Source: Pelecanus crispus
Lineage: Eukaryota > Chordata > Aves > Pelecaniformes > Pelecanidae
NCBI RefSeq assembly: GCF_030463565.1
Contig: NC_134651.1
Coordinates: forward strand, 15,264,734 to 15,328,733
Reading direction: 5' to 3'
DNA: 64,000 nt
The notes beneath the pieces are model-generated. The model was not told the DNA's origin, did no database searches, and saw only the letters and a list, made by a program, of their open reading frames with translations. Made by a program: the position numbers and the translations under genes. Shown here in pieces: positions 21,191-34,980 of the stretch (positions are counted from its first letter, which is position 1; each line of letters opens with the position of its first letter).

Positions 21191-24100
21191 CAGAGCAGGT
21201 CCCATCTGCTCCCAGCCCGTCCTCACCTTGACTTGCAATGGTGAGCCCGTGGGGTCGGGCCCTCTGCCCCGCTGCTCCCAAACCCTGGCACGGGAACCTG
21301 CCTCCCTGCCCGCAGCTCGCCCCGCTGTAGGGTGCTCCCTGCACCCCACGGGAGCAGAGGGCAGGAGCCCCAGGGATTTGCAGCGAGCGATGCTTGACTG
21401 AATTGGCTGGTGTGGTGGCCCTGCCTGGGGTTTGCTCTGCCCACCTTGCTCTGGCAGCTCGGCCGTGGGTGCTGGGGGGGCTCGAGGGTCATCATGCACA
21501 GCTCCTGACCGGACAAGGTAGTCTGTGTGTGGCCCCGCTGGGTGCTGGCTGATGCACCTCATGGGGAATGAGACAGAGAAGGTCTTGGGGACCTTCCTCA
21601 GCTGGGCTGAGTGAATCGGGAATAACACTGATGTTTCCCAGAGAAACCCAAATCTGACTGGGAACCGGGGTCTGGGCTCTTCATGGCTGTGGCTGTTTCA
21701 GGTTTACACCCCATTGCACTTATCTGAGCTTCCTACCAGCTTCCCAGCTGGCTCATGGGTGCCCTTGACCCCAGCAGAGCGTCCCGGCAGCCCCTCGCAG
21801 CGAGCCATGCCGGCAGGCCATCCCCCAGGCTGGGCAGAGGAGCACGTGGCTGGGAGGGGGCTGCCCTGGCAGGGACACAGCCCCCCCGGGGCTGGGGAAT
21901 GGCGCGGCTGTGAACGCCGCTGGGGCGGCTGCTGCTGCCAAGCCCAGCCGCGCGCCTGCATTTCCCGGGCAAGCGGTGCTGACAGGTTGCAGCCCGGCAG
22001 CCAAGGCGAGGGCAGAGCTGTGCCGCGCGGAGCGGCGAGGCTGCCGGCACCGTGAGGCTGGAGAGCCAGCGCTGCAGCGTAGAGACAAGCCAGCCCCAAT
22101 CCCCACAGGTGGGGGGGTCCCCGCAGGGGCCCGAGCTGCCCGCCCTGCACCAGGATGGATAGGAGTAGTAACGGCACTGCGGCCACCCACCCTGCCTGTC
22201 CCACACGTTCAGGGAGCGCAGGCACCCCTTTGCAGCCCAAGCAGCTTCTGTGCCCCCTGCCCTGCCTGGCTCCCCTGCTTTCCCCTGGGACTTGCAGCTC
22301 CCATCCCTGGAGCGAGCCGCCCCGGCAGCTGCAGGCAGCCTGGCGCAGGGCAGCCGCGGCGGTGAGCCTGTTTTTGCCGCGTGGGTCCTGGCAAAGAGCC
22401 TCCTCAGCCCACAGGGATCAAAGCGAGCGGCGTTTCCCGACCGATACCTGATCCCGGAGCTGGAAGGGAGCTGGGAGGCTGCCGAGTGCCTCCTGCGCCG
22501 CTCCCACCGCCACGCAGCACCGAGCGTGCCGAAGGCCCCGTGCCGCCAGGCTGTGTTTTATGGCACTGCGGTTTCTGCCAGCTCCCCTTTCCCCCCCCTC
22601 TGCCTCCCTTTCTTGGAGGCAACCAGCTCCCCACACCCCACAGTTTATTAAAAATCCTGGGTACCTTGGAAGAGACAACACAATAGTGTGCTTGTTACAG
22701 CTGCCTTGTATTAATGGACTGCCCCTTTTGATTTTAGAGTGGAACTTTTGGCAGAAAACCAGCATCCAAAAGGGAAAATGGCTGTAAAACTCAGCAAAAA
22801 GGGGGGGGGGGGGGAGGGAATAAAAAGCCCCCAGCTTTGATCAGAAAGGCTTGAAGATGAATCGTGGTGATGCCCAGGCAGATTTGCTAGAGGTGAAGTT
22901 CGGTTGCAAAGAGAAGCCAGGGTGGGCATGGAGGGGGCTGGCCAGGGCAGCGATGGGGCTGGGGTGGAAGGGAGCCACGGCAGCCAGAGGTTCAAAGGCC
23001 TCTGCAGCGAGGAGCAGAATTGGAGGATTATTCACTTTCTATATTTTCACTCCTGCAGCACACATGGGAATCTAATTGGCCAGGATGAGAAATACAGCCA
23101 GACAGCTTACAAGTGGGCTCGAGAAGACAGAAAAATATTTGCAGCTGCAAGCCATTAAAGGCAAACCCAGCCTTGCTCTTACACTTTAATTACCCTGCTG
23201 CATGCTCTCCTCCGCGTACCAGTGCTAACGTCAGTTCAGAAACCTTTCTGATCTTAAAAGGCCAAGCGCAACGCCTGGCTGCACCGGGGCAGCAGTGCTC
23301 TGGCACGGTGAGGGCTGCACACCTCGCAAGGTGTCCAGGCATCAGCTCTCCCTCCACCGCCCCAACGCCGACCCCGACACTGCTCCTGCAAGGCTGACAG
23401 CAGCCCTGAGTCCCCCCAAAGGGTTTAGCTTGGCTCTTTATGGAGGGAGGGAGTCCAGTCTCACGGTCTCGGGGCTTCCCGTGCAGCCTGTGCTCTGCAG
23501 GGTCCAGCCAACCTCATCCCAGCATCTCCCTGCAGTGGCGGCATGTGGCAAAGCCCTTTCCAGGGTGATGCCCGCGGGTGTGTCCTCCCACAGCCCCCCC
23601 GGCCATCACTGCTACTTCTGTATTTCAGCTGAGCCGCTTATTCCTCAGGATCCGAAAGCACTCGCTGGGCAGATTTTTCTCTTCTCAGTGCCTGGACCCA
23701 CCCCGATGGCTGGAGGCAAAGGGTGACAGAGGGACCCAATCTCCCCACCTCCATCACGGCAGCCACACACCCAGGTCGCTCTTCCCAGTGCTACAGGCAC
23801 TGCAGGCTGCCCAGGAGACCACGCTGCCCATGGCCACGGCGCAGCCACCCCGCAGCAGGGCTCTGGATTAGGCGAGGGGTGGTGGGGCAGCAATCATAAC
23901 CCAGCCCACCCGGCCACCACCGTGCTGCTCCCAGCTCTTTGACTGCTTATTTCCTTTTCCGCTCCTGCAGTGACACCAAAGATGTTATTGCAGGTGCTGG
24001 TCCCAGCCCCACTCGCTCCCCAGCGTGGTTCACCCCACTTCTCCTGAAACCTGAGGAGAACTGAACTCATTTTATGCCATTTTATTTCAATGCTCTGAGG

Positions 24101-27100
24101 GTTAACCTTGTGCCAGGCATTTTTAATCCAGCTATAAACATGGGAGAGGAGAGGGGCTGCAATTTTACTTAATGGGGCAATTTATTATTGGTTATTTTGA
24201 GGCATTGATGCAATCTCCTTCCAAATGCATGAGCTGGGGGGGAAGAGGGTGTTTGAGTCTGGACTCATTTTAAATTGAGCTTAAAGTTGTTTGGCAGCAC
24301 CAAAGGGGCATTGCAGGATGTAGGCAAGGACCCCAAAAGAAGGGGAAAGACCCTCAGGTGGAAGATCTGAAATGAATACACGGTGTTTGCGCTAGTTTGA
24401 GATGTTAAACCCAGGTGCGTGCATGGGACAAGAGTAAGACCCACCTGGAAGTGCCGGTGCTGGGACTGTGCACCAGGGCGTAGGCAGGGAGCTCTCTGGT
24501 CCTGAGTCCCCACGGTGCCGGTCCTGGGGGTCTGAGAGAGCTGCTGGCTTCTGGGGGAGATGCTTCAAGTCCAGCAAGGAAATGCAGGGACAGGTGGGCT
24601 CAGGAGCCCAGCACCGCCTAGGGACATCTCTGCTGGAGCCAGCCTGCTGGGGGGTGAGACGGTGCCGCTGGCACTGCCGGGGGGGCCGACGGGCGCAGCA
24701 CAGCAGAGCCTCGCAGGCAGGACGGCACAGGGGCAGCAATGCAGCACTGCCGGCAGCCCCGGCAGGCCTCCACGCGTGGAGTGCAGCAAGCAGGACCTGG
24801 CCTTTCTCTCTCCTGCCCCAAACCCTGCCAACCTGGCAGGAGCTGGCAGGGAGGGCAGAGAGGGTGCCGTGCCCCGGGAGCCCACCTGTGCCCGAGGACA
24901 GGGAGGTGGCTGCTGCAGCCCCGGCCAACAGCTGGGGAGGGCGAACTGAAGGCTAAATAAGGATGCTGGCTGCTCCTGGCTGCCAGCCCAGGGCTGCCCC
25001 TGCAAATCACCCAGTGGCAGATGAAAATCAAGCCCCAATGGGAAGACGATGCCCGGGGCCGGGTTAAGTGCCAAAGGAGTGATGTTAGCCCCTCCACGGG
25101 GCGTGGGCCAGCAAAGACCCTTCTGGGCATCGTGTCCGCAGCGGGAATTTGCCGTGAGCTGGTCTCATCCCTTGAGAGGGTGGAGGTTCCCTGTGCCCCC
25201 CAGGAGAGGACTGACCAGGGGACGAGTCCCTGGGTCGGGTAGCTGGGTGGCTGCCATGTGCCCGGGGCCAGCGTCGGGGCTGCTCCCGGCTCTGCCCCGC
25301 TCGGCTGCTCCCGGCCCCTGCCGAGCCCCGGGGGGCAGCGTGGGGGGAGCGGGGCTCCAGATTGGAACCACATGGAAGCACATTTGCAACAAATTAGGCC
25401 GGGAGCCAGCAGCTCTTGCTTGGCCGGGTGTGCAGCCAATCTTTGGGGATTGTCAGCTCCTCCCAGGTTTCCACAGCGGATGTTCCCCGGCCAGAGCGCA
25501 GCTGGGCTCTGCGCAAAGCTGCGGCCAAGGCAGCCCAGAAGGAGATGAGCACACGCGCAGGCAGGGACCCCCACCCACACGCACAGCCCCGCCAGGTCGA
25601 GCGGGCCCCCGCACGCTCCCTGCCTCAGACGGGCATGCTTTTGTGGGGTGAGGATGCCCCAGCACTCCAGAGGAGAGGAGGTGGTGCACGGGAGGGGTTA
25701 TTCGGCCACTTCCCAGCCTGGCAGCCCTGGGGCAAGGGGGCAGCTGCAGCAGGCATCACATCTCCCTGCCTGCCCCGGCTCACCAACCCCTTGAGCTGCA
25801 CCCAAAATTTGGCAGCTGAGAAGCCCTGGCTCAGGCACTGGTGTGAAATCACATCTCAGGGGTACCTGAGAAAAGGGCTGACCCGAGAGGTGGGAAAGAA
25901 AAGCTCCGCCTGGCAGCCCTCATGGGGGGGTGTGGGGGGGGTGTGGGGGGAGAGGGTTAAATCAGTGGTACAGAAAGGCTTTGAGTGTGCATGTCAAAGA
26001 ATGACACTAACAACTCATGTGACAACCTGCCAGGAAAACATTTCAGATCATAATTCGCATAGCGTTTGTATCATGTTCCCTTCCTGTTTAAAAAGACAAT
26101 ATGGAAACCGTGCAAGGGGTTATTTGCTGGTCAGGCCGGTTTTCTCGTTACACTCCCTATCACGCGCGACCCTTTAGGAAGTGATGCCACCGTGACAGAC
26201 ATAATTTCTAAAAATAACGCCATCCCATGCATCAGTCTCCAGTGCCATTTGTTCTAATAATTCATTCCCAGTTAAAGAATAATGGCTAATGATTAGTGGT
26301 GGGTGCGTATTAAGCCCCTGGCAGAGCAAGAAATTGGGCTGCCTCCCCACAAACCACCTGAGCATCTTCCTCGGTGGCGTGTCCTACCGACAGCGGAGGA
26401 CAGAGAGGGGACGCTGCCTTCCTCTGCCCAGCCCGGCCGTTTCAGCCCTCACAAACCCGTCAGCAGTATTTCACTGATCCTGCCCCACCTCTAAAGGACA
26501 AATCCCTGGGGCACCCAGAGCCCCCACGCAGCCGCAGAGCCATGGCACGGGTGCTCGGCTGGATGCGTGGGGCCCCCAGCAGCACTGCGGCTCTCCGACA
26601 AGGCCATGTCTGCTGTAAAACGGACTCTTGTTTCGCAAGTAAGGATATTTATGAAATGACAGGCTGCAGTGTCAATCTTGTTGGCAAGCAAGCATGCCAG
26701 CAGCGCAGCAGCCGGGCACAGCCTGCGAAAGCCTTTTGCTGCAGTCCGGGCAGGGAGGCACTTGAGGAGGACCTGGAGATCAGCCTGTCTGCCGGCGGGT
26801 TTCACCTCCAGCACTTTGCATGGTCCCTGCTCCCTTACACCCGTGTTGCCCGTGCCCAGCTCCCGGCGCAGAGGGGCTGGGGCAGGAACCGCCCGTGCAT
26901 GGGCATCTCCAGCTGGGGGAGCTGACCTGAAAGCCCCCGTGTGCTCCTGGTGACGGCCCTGCAGCAACCGCGGCCCAAACACGACTCCCCTTTGGATTTT
27001 TTTTTATCACCCGCATAGCACCAGCAAAGGAAGGGAGGCCACCGCCGAGGAACATCTGGGCTCCATTGCTCATTGTCTGGCAATTAATGTCAGCGCTGAA

Positions 27101-30100
27101 GACAGAAGGGACGTCAGATATTAAATAAACACGACCGCATTCTGCAGACCAAAACAGCCCCCCTGGGGAAAGGCGCACATGCACCCGCACCCGCACACCC
27201 CCCCCGGCACGGTCCCGGCCGGGGCGCAGGACACAGGCGGCTCACCGCACACATGTGTGAGCGCAGCCACACACGCTCGCAGGCTCCCACACAGCTTGGG
27301 TTTCACGTCAGCTAAGGCACAGAAGGGAAAAAAAATAGAGATCCTTTTCCTTTTTCGTTTTCCAGCAGGCAGATTACATCTGCAAGTGCAGAAACCGCCA
27401 AAAACTCTACCCTGTGAAACCGGGTGATGCAGGGAAGGTGGTCGGAGGCCCCTGGGGTCTGGGCTGGCCGGTACCCCCACAGCCAAAGCTGCTGCTTGGG
27501 GTCTTACCCTTGGGCTGGACGTACGCCTCTGGCAAGGAGCAGCCACGTGCCGGTCCCCGTGGGTGCACACGCTTCACACGTGGGGCTGTGCGGGCTGTGC
27601 GCTGCCTTTGCCGGCGCGCACGGCCCCTCCTGCTGCCCCCACAGTCCCGGCACATTGGGGGGGCTGACGGCAAATCAGCGCAAGACCCTGCCCTACGGCA
27701 TTCTGCGCTTCCAACCCGCCAAACAGGCTGGACAGTCGCACCCTCCCTTCCATCGAGCTGGTTAAAGGCTGTGTTTCCCCGCTCTGACCTCGGTGGACAC
27801 CAAAAGCCTTTTCTCCTGCCCTTTCCCTGCGAGCGTGAGAGCGGCCGGACCCCCAGAGAGCAGGGGGGCTGCCGGGCTGCTGCGCAATTGCAGACGCACG
27901 CCTCGGTGCTGCTCCCGCGGGCTGCTGGCCCCTGGGCTGAGCGAGCCGGTGCACTATTTAGTTCACAGGCCAGGGCAGCTGCTCCCCATGGGCTGCCTTG
28001 TGCTGGGCAGAGGATGCACAGCTGGGCCGCTGGCCCGGCCCCAGCTCGCAGGGCATGCCGGCTGGGGCGCCGGAGCACGGCAGGGCTCAGCATTACCCCT
28101 GGCTGCAGGCTGCGGCACCGGGCTGGGCTGCTCTGATGTGTGTGTAAGAGCCATACCGCAGCGCCGGGGCACGGCAGGGACCGGCACTTGCCGTCCAGAT
28201 GTGTGGGATGCTCCTGACCTCTGCCGCTGCTGCTGCATCGATGGAGCAAGGTTTCCTGCATCCCGGCATCTTCCAGCAAACAGGAGGCATTTCAGCAAGA
28301 CACGTTCACCCTGCACAAGTGCAGGGGGAAGAGCAAAACACAGCGGGCTGGTAGGTGCCCAGGCTCAGCCTGGGTGGTCTCCCATCCCTTCGGGCCTTAA
28401 ACTTGTGGGTCCTGTAAAGGGCGGCGAGGAGAGGGACAGGCAGTGAAACGTGCCCCGTTTGCACAGGAGAGGAGTGCTGCACCAGCCAAGGGCAGCACAC
28501 AGGGTTTTCTGCTCCTGCGTGCAGCAGGGACTCATTAGCTCAGGGCTGGCTGTGCCTACTTTATTCTGTGGAAGCTTTTGTTCCCTTACAGAAACGTAGT
28601 CTCTCTCTCCCTTGCCCTTAGCCCCTTTTAATATTAAGGTCAATAGGTTGATGATTAAGCAGGAAAAGGGCATGAAGAATCAACCAAATTAAATCTTGTG
28701 TGCAAACAGGTGGGTGTGAAATTTCAATCAATGGCTGGTGTTAGCAGGGACCCCCGGGATCCCGATTTCCCAGGGGAAGACTGGGCAGCCCCAGGGGGAT
28801 TTGGGTACAAAAACTCCAGACATGGGAGAATAGAAAAAAGTCTTCTCAAAAACCAATATTGACAAGGTTCCTGTGTTTGCACCCCGGCTTTCCCTGGCAG
28901 CACAAAGGGAGATGATTATCCCGGGTCCGGTGGGGAGGGGATGACGGGAGCTCAAAGGTGAGCCGGGCCCCCCCTGGCTTCCCTGGCCCCAGCCCCTCCG
29001 CTTAATCCCCCTCTTGCCCAAGCTTTGAAGTCGCCAGAGGTCGAATATGGGATGTAAATCACGTTAGCCGCAGTGTGTGATCACAACGCCGCTGCGAGAC
29101 AATGCCGTGCTTCCCCCGGCGCCCAGGCATCCCGCCGAGCCGTGGCCGGCACCGGGCTATAAACAGCCCCGAGCTGCGGACGAAAGTGGGAACCAAGGGT
29201 GGGCTGCGGTGGGGGACACCCATTGCAGGCGGGAGAGAGCCTCGTGTTCCGCCATGGAGCCGAGAGCCGGAGCCACTGCGGGCACTGGCGCCCACCGGCC
29301 GCAGGGCTACTGATAGCAGGAGGCTCGTCCCTGGGATTAATTAGCAAAGGCTGTGGCCACAGAGCAATGTAAAACACGAGCCGTTTGCTGGGGTGTTGGT
29401 TACTGGGGCTGTCCCACAGCATTGCACATCTTGTAAGCATTAGCATCACGTAAGAGGAGCTTGCACAGAAGGACGTGGGGTTTATTGGGTTGTAAACTGC
29501 GTTGTTCCCGTTACAGTAACGACGTTGCTGGTGAAGAAATGTGCCTTTCACACACGAGGCTCGGGAACCAGGTGTGCCGGGAGGAAACATAGCAGGATTT
29601 GGAGGCTCTGCTGTCACCACTGGGATAAAGAGGGGAACAAAGCAGGCGTGGGAGAAAGCAGGAGGAGGCGCCAAGGAGATGCTACCACTACCCCCAGGGC
29701 TGCTGTCCCTTTCAGCCCTTTGCATTTATCTGCCCCAGACCTGGCTCGCCAGCGCTCAGCCCCCCTGCTCCCCGACACGGGGCTGCACACCCCACCTGCC
29801 GCCTGGGAAGTTCAGACCGGGGGTGCGAGGGGTGACAGGGAGACAGAAAGTATCTGCCAGCTCCTCTGCTCTGTTTTGATGCCCTTCGCTCTGCTCCGGC
29901 ACTTGCACTGCCTCCCGTGGCACCTGGGAAGATGTGACACATGGGGTTTGCTGCCCAGCACAGAACAAGGACACTGCTGCCCGAGCGAGCAGCCCTGAGC
30001 ACCAGGAGCTTCCCTACCCCGTGGAAAAATCTCCCATGTTTAATTTTCACTTAGCCAAGGAAGCAGCCTCCACAAAAAGTGATGGTGGACCCAAATGATT

Positions 30101-33100
30101 AACCTGTTTCCTTTTTTCCCCCCGCTACCAAAAATGCATCCATTCTCTGCAGGCATCAAGTAGGCTGTTACAAGTCTTTTTTCACCATTTCACACCCAAA
30201 CCAGGACTGATTGTCCAAGACCAGCACCAGAGCTTATCAGCCATCACCATCTGGCTCCACAGATCTGGATGAACTGAACGCCCCCTTGGGCTCCCCTTCG
30301 CTCCTCTGCAGCTGGAGGGGCTGCTCCATCCCTGCCCACTGCTGCAGCGCCCAAGCACAGGACCCTGGCAGTCAGAAAATATCTGCTTTCAAAATTTTTT
30401 TTCTTTCGTCTTAATTGGGAGACCGGATGGCTTTTTTTTTTAACAAAATATGTTGTTATTGTGGAAAATATCTGCTCTCCACAGAAAATGCCTTGCATTC
30501 GCTGTACACATTGTGGGCCATACCAGAAAACATCTGATGTGCTTCCAAAACCGCTGGGGCATTTCTTTTCCTAGTAGAGTGGAAATTTTCTTCAGGAAAC
30601 AAGTTTTACCTAGTTTGCACTGACATTTGCCGCAGCAGAAAGCAAGCAGCCCTATCCACATGCCACCCCTCCGTCTCTGGGAGGTAGCATCGCAGGGGCA
30701 CCCTGGCATGACCGGGCACCCTGGCATGACCAGGCACCCAAACCTGCAGCACAAACCCTGGCTTCCCCCCAAGCTTTGACCCCCCCAAGCTTTGACCCAA
30801 GTCCTGAGGGCCACCAAGCCCCAACCGCCAGCACCCACCCAGCCTGGCCCAAGGGGAACCATGGCTTCTCGGGGCAAGATGATATCTGTTTGACAAACAC
30901 AGAGGAAAATACACCATTTTAGTCCTGTCAACAGCTCCCCAGTGCCACGCGAGAGCCGAGAGGAGCACAGGCTCCCAGAGTCACGCTGGCCCAAGGACAA
31001 CTACACAGACGCCCTTTTCTGCCCCGCCATGTGAGCTGCCCGATATTGTGGCACTGCTCTTTGTCCCAGGCCAGAAGAAAGGTCTGAAATTTACTGTGGA
31101 ATAGCAATGTCTGACTATTAGATCTGGAAAAGTGACCTGATTTTATCACCATATCTTCTGCCTGTATTGCTGGTGTTTCACAATGTGAAGTACCAACAGT
31201 GCCCAAAACAAACTTCTAATATAATGAACATTAGCCAGTATGGCTGTACAGCATCATCACTAATTGAAAGTTTAGGAAGCTAAGGCAAAACAAACCACTG
31301 TCATTTCAATTTAGCATTTTCCATGATTATTCTATAGAAATAAAAAAAAAAAAAAGCAGAAAAAAACCTTGCAAAATTTCACTTGTGTCTTTAAAATTAA
31401 TCTGTGACTAGCATAGATGTCAGGATGGTGATTACAGCAACTCTGCCCATCGGTTTTCCTGCTGTGTCCGTAGCACAAGGTAGGAAGCACCCAGGGACAA
31501 CTGTTATGGTCCCTCCACAACAGCTCTGGCTGCATCTGAATCTGGCAGTCTGGGACTTAAACTCTTCCTGGCTCGGGAGGAGCTGCACCCTTTCCAGCTG
31601 GGGACTATTCCTTAACACTGTTCCCCCCAGCAAAGCTTCCAGGGACAGTAAAGAAAATTGCCTGTGCCTTCCCGCCTGAAACATGCCTTGTTTACTAACC
31701 GCTCCTCATCAAGTGTTTATAGGGTCAAAACCATGGTGGCTCGCCTCGCATGCCGGAGAGCCCAGGGGCTCATTAGGCAAGGGCTGGCTTCAGCAGTGAT
31801 GAGCCCAGTGAAGATGCTGCGGTGCCGTGCGGCGCAGCCAGCCAGGCCACAACCATATTCTGAATTTCTTTCTTTTTTTTCCAAGCAGTCTTCTGAGAAA
31901 ACATCTGCTGTGCCCTGAGCCTGCACTGGAGCTGAAGATCAAAATAAAGGACTTTTGTCTTTTTATTAAGCATTTTAGCAAACGTGACTATTACATTCAT
32001 ATTATATTTCCCTATTTTGTACAAACACGTTTAAGTCAGCACTAAGAGGATTACGTTTATGGCGCACCAATCTCTGCTCAAATGGGCTGACTAAAGAAAC
32101 TCTTGTTAAACAGTATTTTCTCTAATGCCTGTTGCTTTTCTTCCTTGCCTTAGTGCTCAGACATCCATCCAGGCTCCCTAAATCCACCCTGCTCATAAGC
32201 TTTCAGATCAAGACTCTTCCCCCCTCTACTCCCCCTCCACACCCTTTAATACAGCTGAAGATGAACATTAGCGCTTGGTTCAACTGCACTGGAAAGGGAA
32301 AGGGCAGATTCATCAAAATCTTTATACCTCCATAGAAAAATGTAGCCTTTTGCCTTTCCTCGAGTGAATGCCTTTTCTAGAGGGTATTCATTAGGGGTTC
32401 GGTCTGTTTTTGCAGACAGCTCCACAGATGTTGACATTTTTTTTCTTCGCTGGGTTAAGACGCCTTCTATAGGCTTTCAGTCTTCATTTGTTACTTCTTT
32501 ATTATCCAAGAGGGGTTTTTCTTTCTTTTTTTTTCCTCCTTTTTTTTTTTTTCTTTCTTCCCAAGAAGTTGACTCAGTTCTCTGAAGAGAGCAGTGGTAG
32601 TCAGGCTCATTATTATCTCGGACCCTTTTTCATCGCCCCGGCAGGCCGGCCGGGGCCGCGGGGCCATTGTGGCGGAGCAGCAGGTAGCTGTGGCACGGCG
32701 GGGTCAGCGCTCCGGCCGGCACAGCGCCTTTGTGCACCCGCCTCGTGCTGCCGGCTCCATTTGTCCAGCGGTGGGAAAGGTCAGGAGCATGCCACTGCTC
32801 CGTACCTGAGCTTTTGTCTCTGGCCTCTGCTGAGAGCTTATGGAAATAATTTGTTGGAAAGCAATCGCTGGACCTGGGGGGGAAGCAGAGTGAAGGGGTG
32901 GAGGTGTGCCTGCAGGGATGGGGGTGGTGCCGGAGCTGCCTGGTCCATCAGCCAGGCTGCTTCTTGACCAGAGCTGTTGCATGTTGCCAGTGTCCACCCT
33001 CTGCATGCTGCTTGGGAAGCCACGAGCTTGCTGTGGTCCACAAGGCTCGATATCATCACCTTTACATATTGAGATAGCCGGTTTCCCACTGCAAACTTCG

Positions 33101-33590
33101 CAAAGAGAGCAATTTGGCTCGGTGTGGAGGCTTAAAGCGTGATGCAGGCAGCACCCCACGCTGATGTCCCCATCTCCGAGACCAAACGTACCACACTTTG
33201 CCCAGGACCCATCACCCTTGCCTGGAGACATACACCAGCCAAATACGCCATCCCAGTGCCAGCAGGTGTCCGATACCTCTACCCCATCTTCCAAAGAAAA
33301 TCTACAGTGTATCTAGAGATTTTTCCCAAAAAAAGATTGCTGGCACACACACAAGGACTGGCAAAGGCATCATAATTCAAGTGGTGCTTCAGGACCTGCT
33401 GTAACAGAAACTGGAGGTAAGGGCTGCAGCCTATTCACAGCTGGGCTCATTGTGTCGCCTTGCCGCTGCAGGCCATACATTATCTCAGGGATAAGGAAAG
33501 CCCTCCTGCTCCTCCTGGGAGCCCTCCCGGCCTGTTCCCGCACTGCCGGGAGCCTCCAGCCCCGCAGCCAGCACCGGGCTCCCCAGCCGT
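21191..33590. other. Intergenic DNA, no gene seen
   Basis: No supported gene. The background is GC-rich with AT-rich islands near 22640-22800, 23020-23250, 24050-24240, 25970-26300, 26600-26690, 29300-29530, 31030-31430 and 31840-32460. There is a G run (14 G) at 22801-22814 and a G-rich tract at about 25925-25953. A perfect RBPJ-type GTGGGAAA sits at 32771-32778. Pyrimidine-rich sequence occupies about 32515-32560. I recognise no mobile element. Confidence 0.5.
30696..30796 (+). repeat. Two short tandem duplications
   Basis: An 18-base unit (GGGCACCCTGGCATGACC) occurs twice plus a partial third copy at 30696-30739. A 16-base unit (CCCCCCAAGCTTTGAC) occurs twice at 30765-30796. The copies are identical or nearly so, which suggests recent slippage. 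No gene overlaps. Confidence 0.85.
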
Positions 33591-33815
33591 GCTCCCAGCG
33601 TGAGCCAGCAGCTGGGCTGGGCAGAGGCGACAGGTATCTTTATCCTGCCACCCAGGAGAGCTCCAGCGTCCCACTGGCAGGAATTTGTCTGCAACGTTCC
33701 CCCCATTGAAAGGAGCGAGGGGGCTGAGATGATCTCTTGGTTATGGCTGGGGCAGATGAGGTGGAGAGATGGGGCAGCTCCCAGGGAGCTGTGCTCCCAG
33801 CCCTTAACCTCTCCT
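33591..33815 (+). repeat. Duplicated non-coding element A, copy 2
   Basis: This is the partner of 20115-20355, in the same orientation and 13.5 kb downstream. It lacks a 16-base GC-rich segment present in copy 1 and is poorer in CpG. Sequence similarity starts abruptly at GCTCCCAGCGTGAGCC and ends after CCTTAACCTCTCCTC, so flanking DNA is not recognisably shared on either side. Confidence 0.9.
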
Positions 33816-34980
33816 CCCCAGCCTGATGATTTATTTATTTAATGCCTTGGCGGGGCCCATTGGCTCCAGCTATGGGGCAGCGGCTGGGCATTAAGGGTGA
33901 CATGATCCCAATTAGCTCTCGCCATCTAAATAACGCCAGCTGTGGCTGGGAAGGAAGGTGCCTGGCCAGCAGGCTCAGCACCCTCCTGCCCCTGCAGCAC
34001 CGCAGGGTTGTGCTGCTGCTTGTGTGCTGCCCAAGTGCTCCCCAGCTGCCCTCGCCCAGCCGAAGGAGGAGCAGGAGGACAGCAGCCCCCCGCTCCAGCT
34101 GCAGCCCCACGTCCCAGCCTGGGACACTGAGCTCACCACCCAGGGTCCAGATGGGAATATCGATGGGGACACCGAAAACCATCACATTCAACTCCCACCA
34201 GTATGCTAAAAGCTCCTGCCATTTTCCCCTTTTATCACGGCTTTAGCAGGGGAGGTCCCATTAGCTTTACACATCATCCTTGGAGAAATAGTGCTGATAG
34301 GTGCGTGAGATCAGGCAGGCGGATTTTGTTTTCATCACTTATGCCGGAGAAGCCTTCCACTGCTAAAAGCAAGAGGAGAATGAGCCAGCTCGTGCAGCCT
34401 GATAGTGATCCACGCGGAGGGTCGCGGCTGGATTTCACGCGCCTTGCTCTGCGCTGGTGCCGGGGGGGCTGCCTGGCCCTGGAGGGCAGGGCAGGAGCTG
34501 GCCCAGAGCAGCACGGGCTCAGAAGCGCTTTCCTTGGGGCTGGACTCCCCGTTTACCCCTGCACAGGCATGAGACCCCTCCCAGTGCAGCATTTCACCCT
34601 GGCAAAATCCCAGCCACAACCGCAGGGAGAAAGCAGCTTTTCTATAAAAGCATGGTGGCATCCCTTGCTGCGCCTGCTCTGTCTCACCCCGGTGTGTTTG
34701 CGTCAGCCGTTGTCCCCCCCGAGCGTGCTGCAAGCTTGGTGGTGCTGGCCGGCTGGCGCTCACGTGCGCTGACCGGCATCAGGGATGCGAAGGAGCCCCA
34801 GGCGCAGCATCCGCAGCAGCCTTTGCATGAGCGTTGTGAGTGCTGGGGTTTATAACCCAGAAAATCTGGGCTCTGCAGGGCTCTATCTGGCGGGGCAGGA
34901 GGCGTGCCGCCCTGCCCAGAGCCACTTTTATGCCATTGTGCCTTTTCAGCATTGCATTAGGGCGGCCAAAGAAGGAGGAT
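33816..34980. other. Spacer between elements A and C, copy 2
   Basis: No gene. AT-rich sequence near 33828-33845 and 34190-34350 includes a weak match to the spacer of the first copy. A short GC-rich stretch lies between. Confidence 0.45.

Noticed and set aside
24618-25580. 320-codon minus-strand open frame
   Set aside because: GC-rich region with overlapping open frames on several phases; composition is Pro/Ala/Gly/Ser-rich and no domain or splice context supports it.
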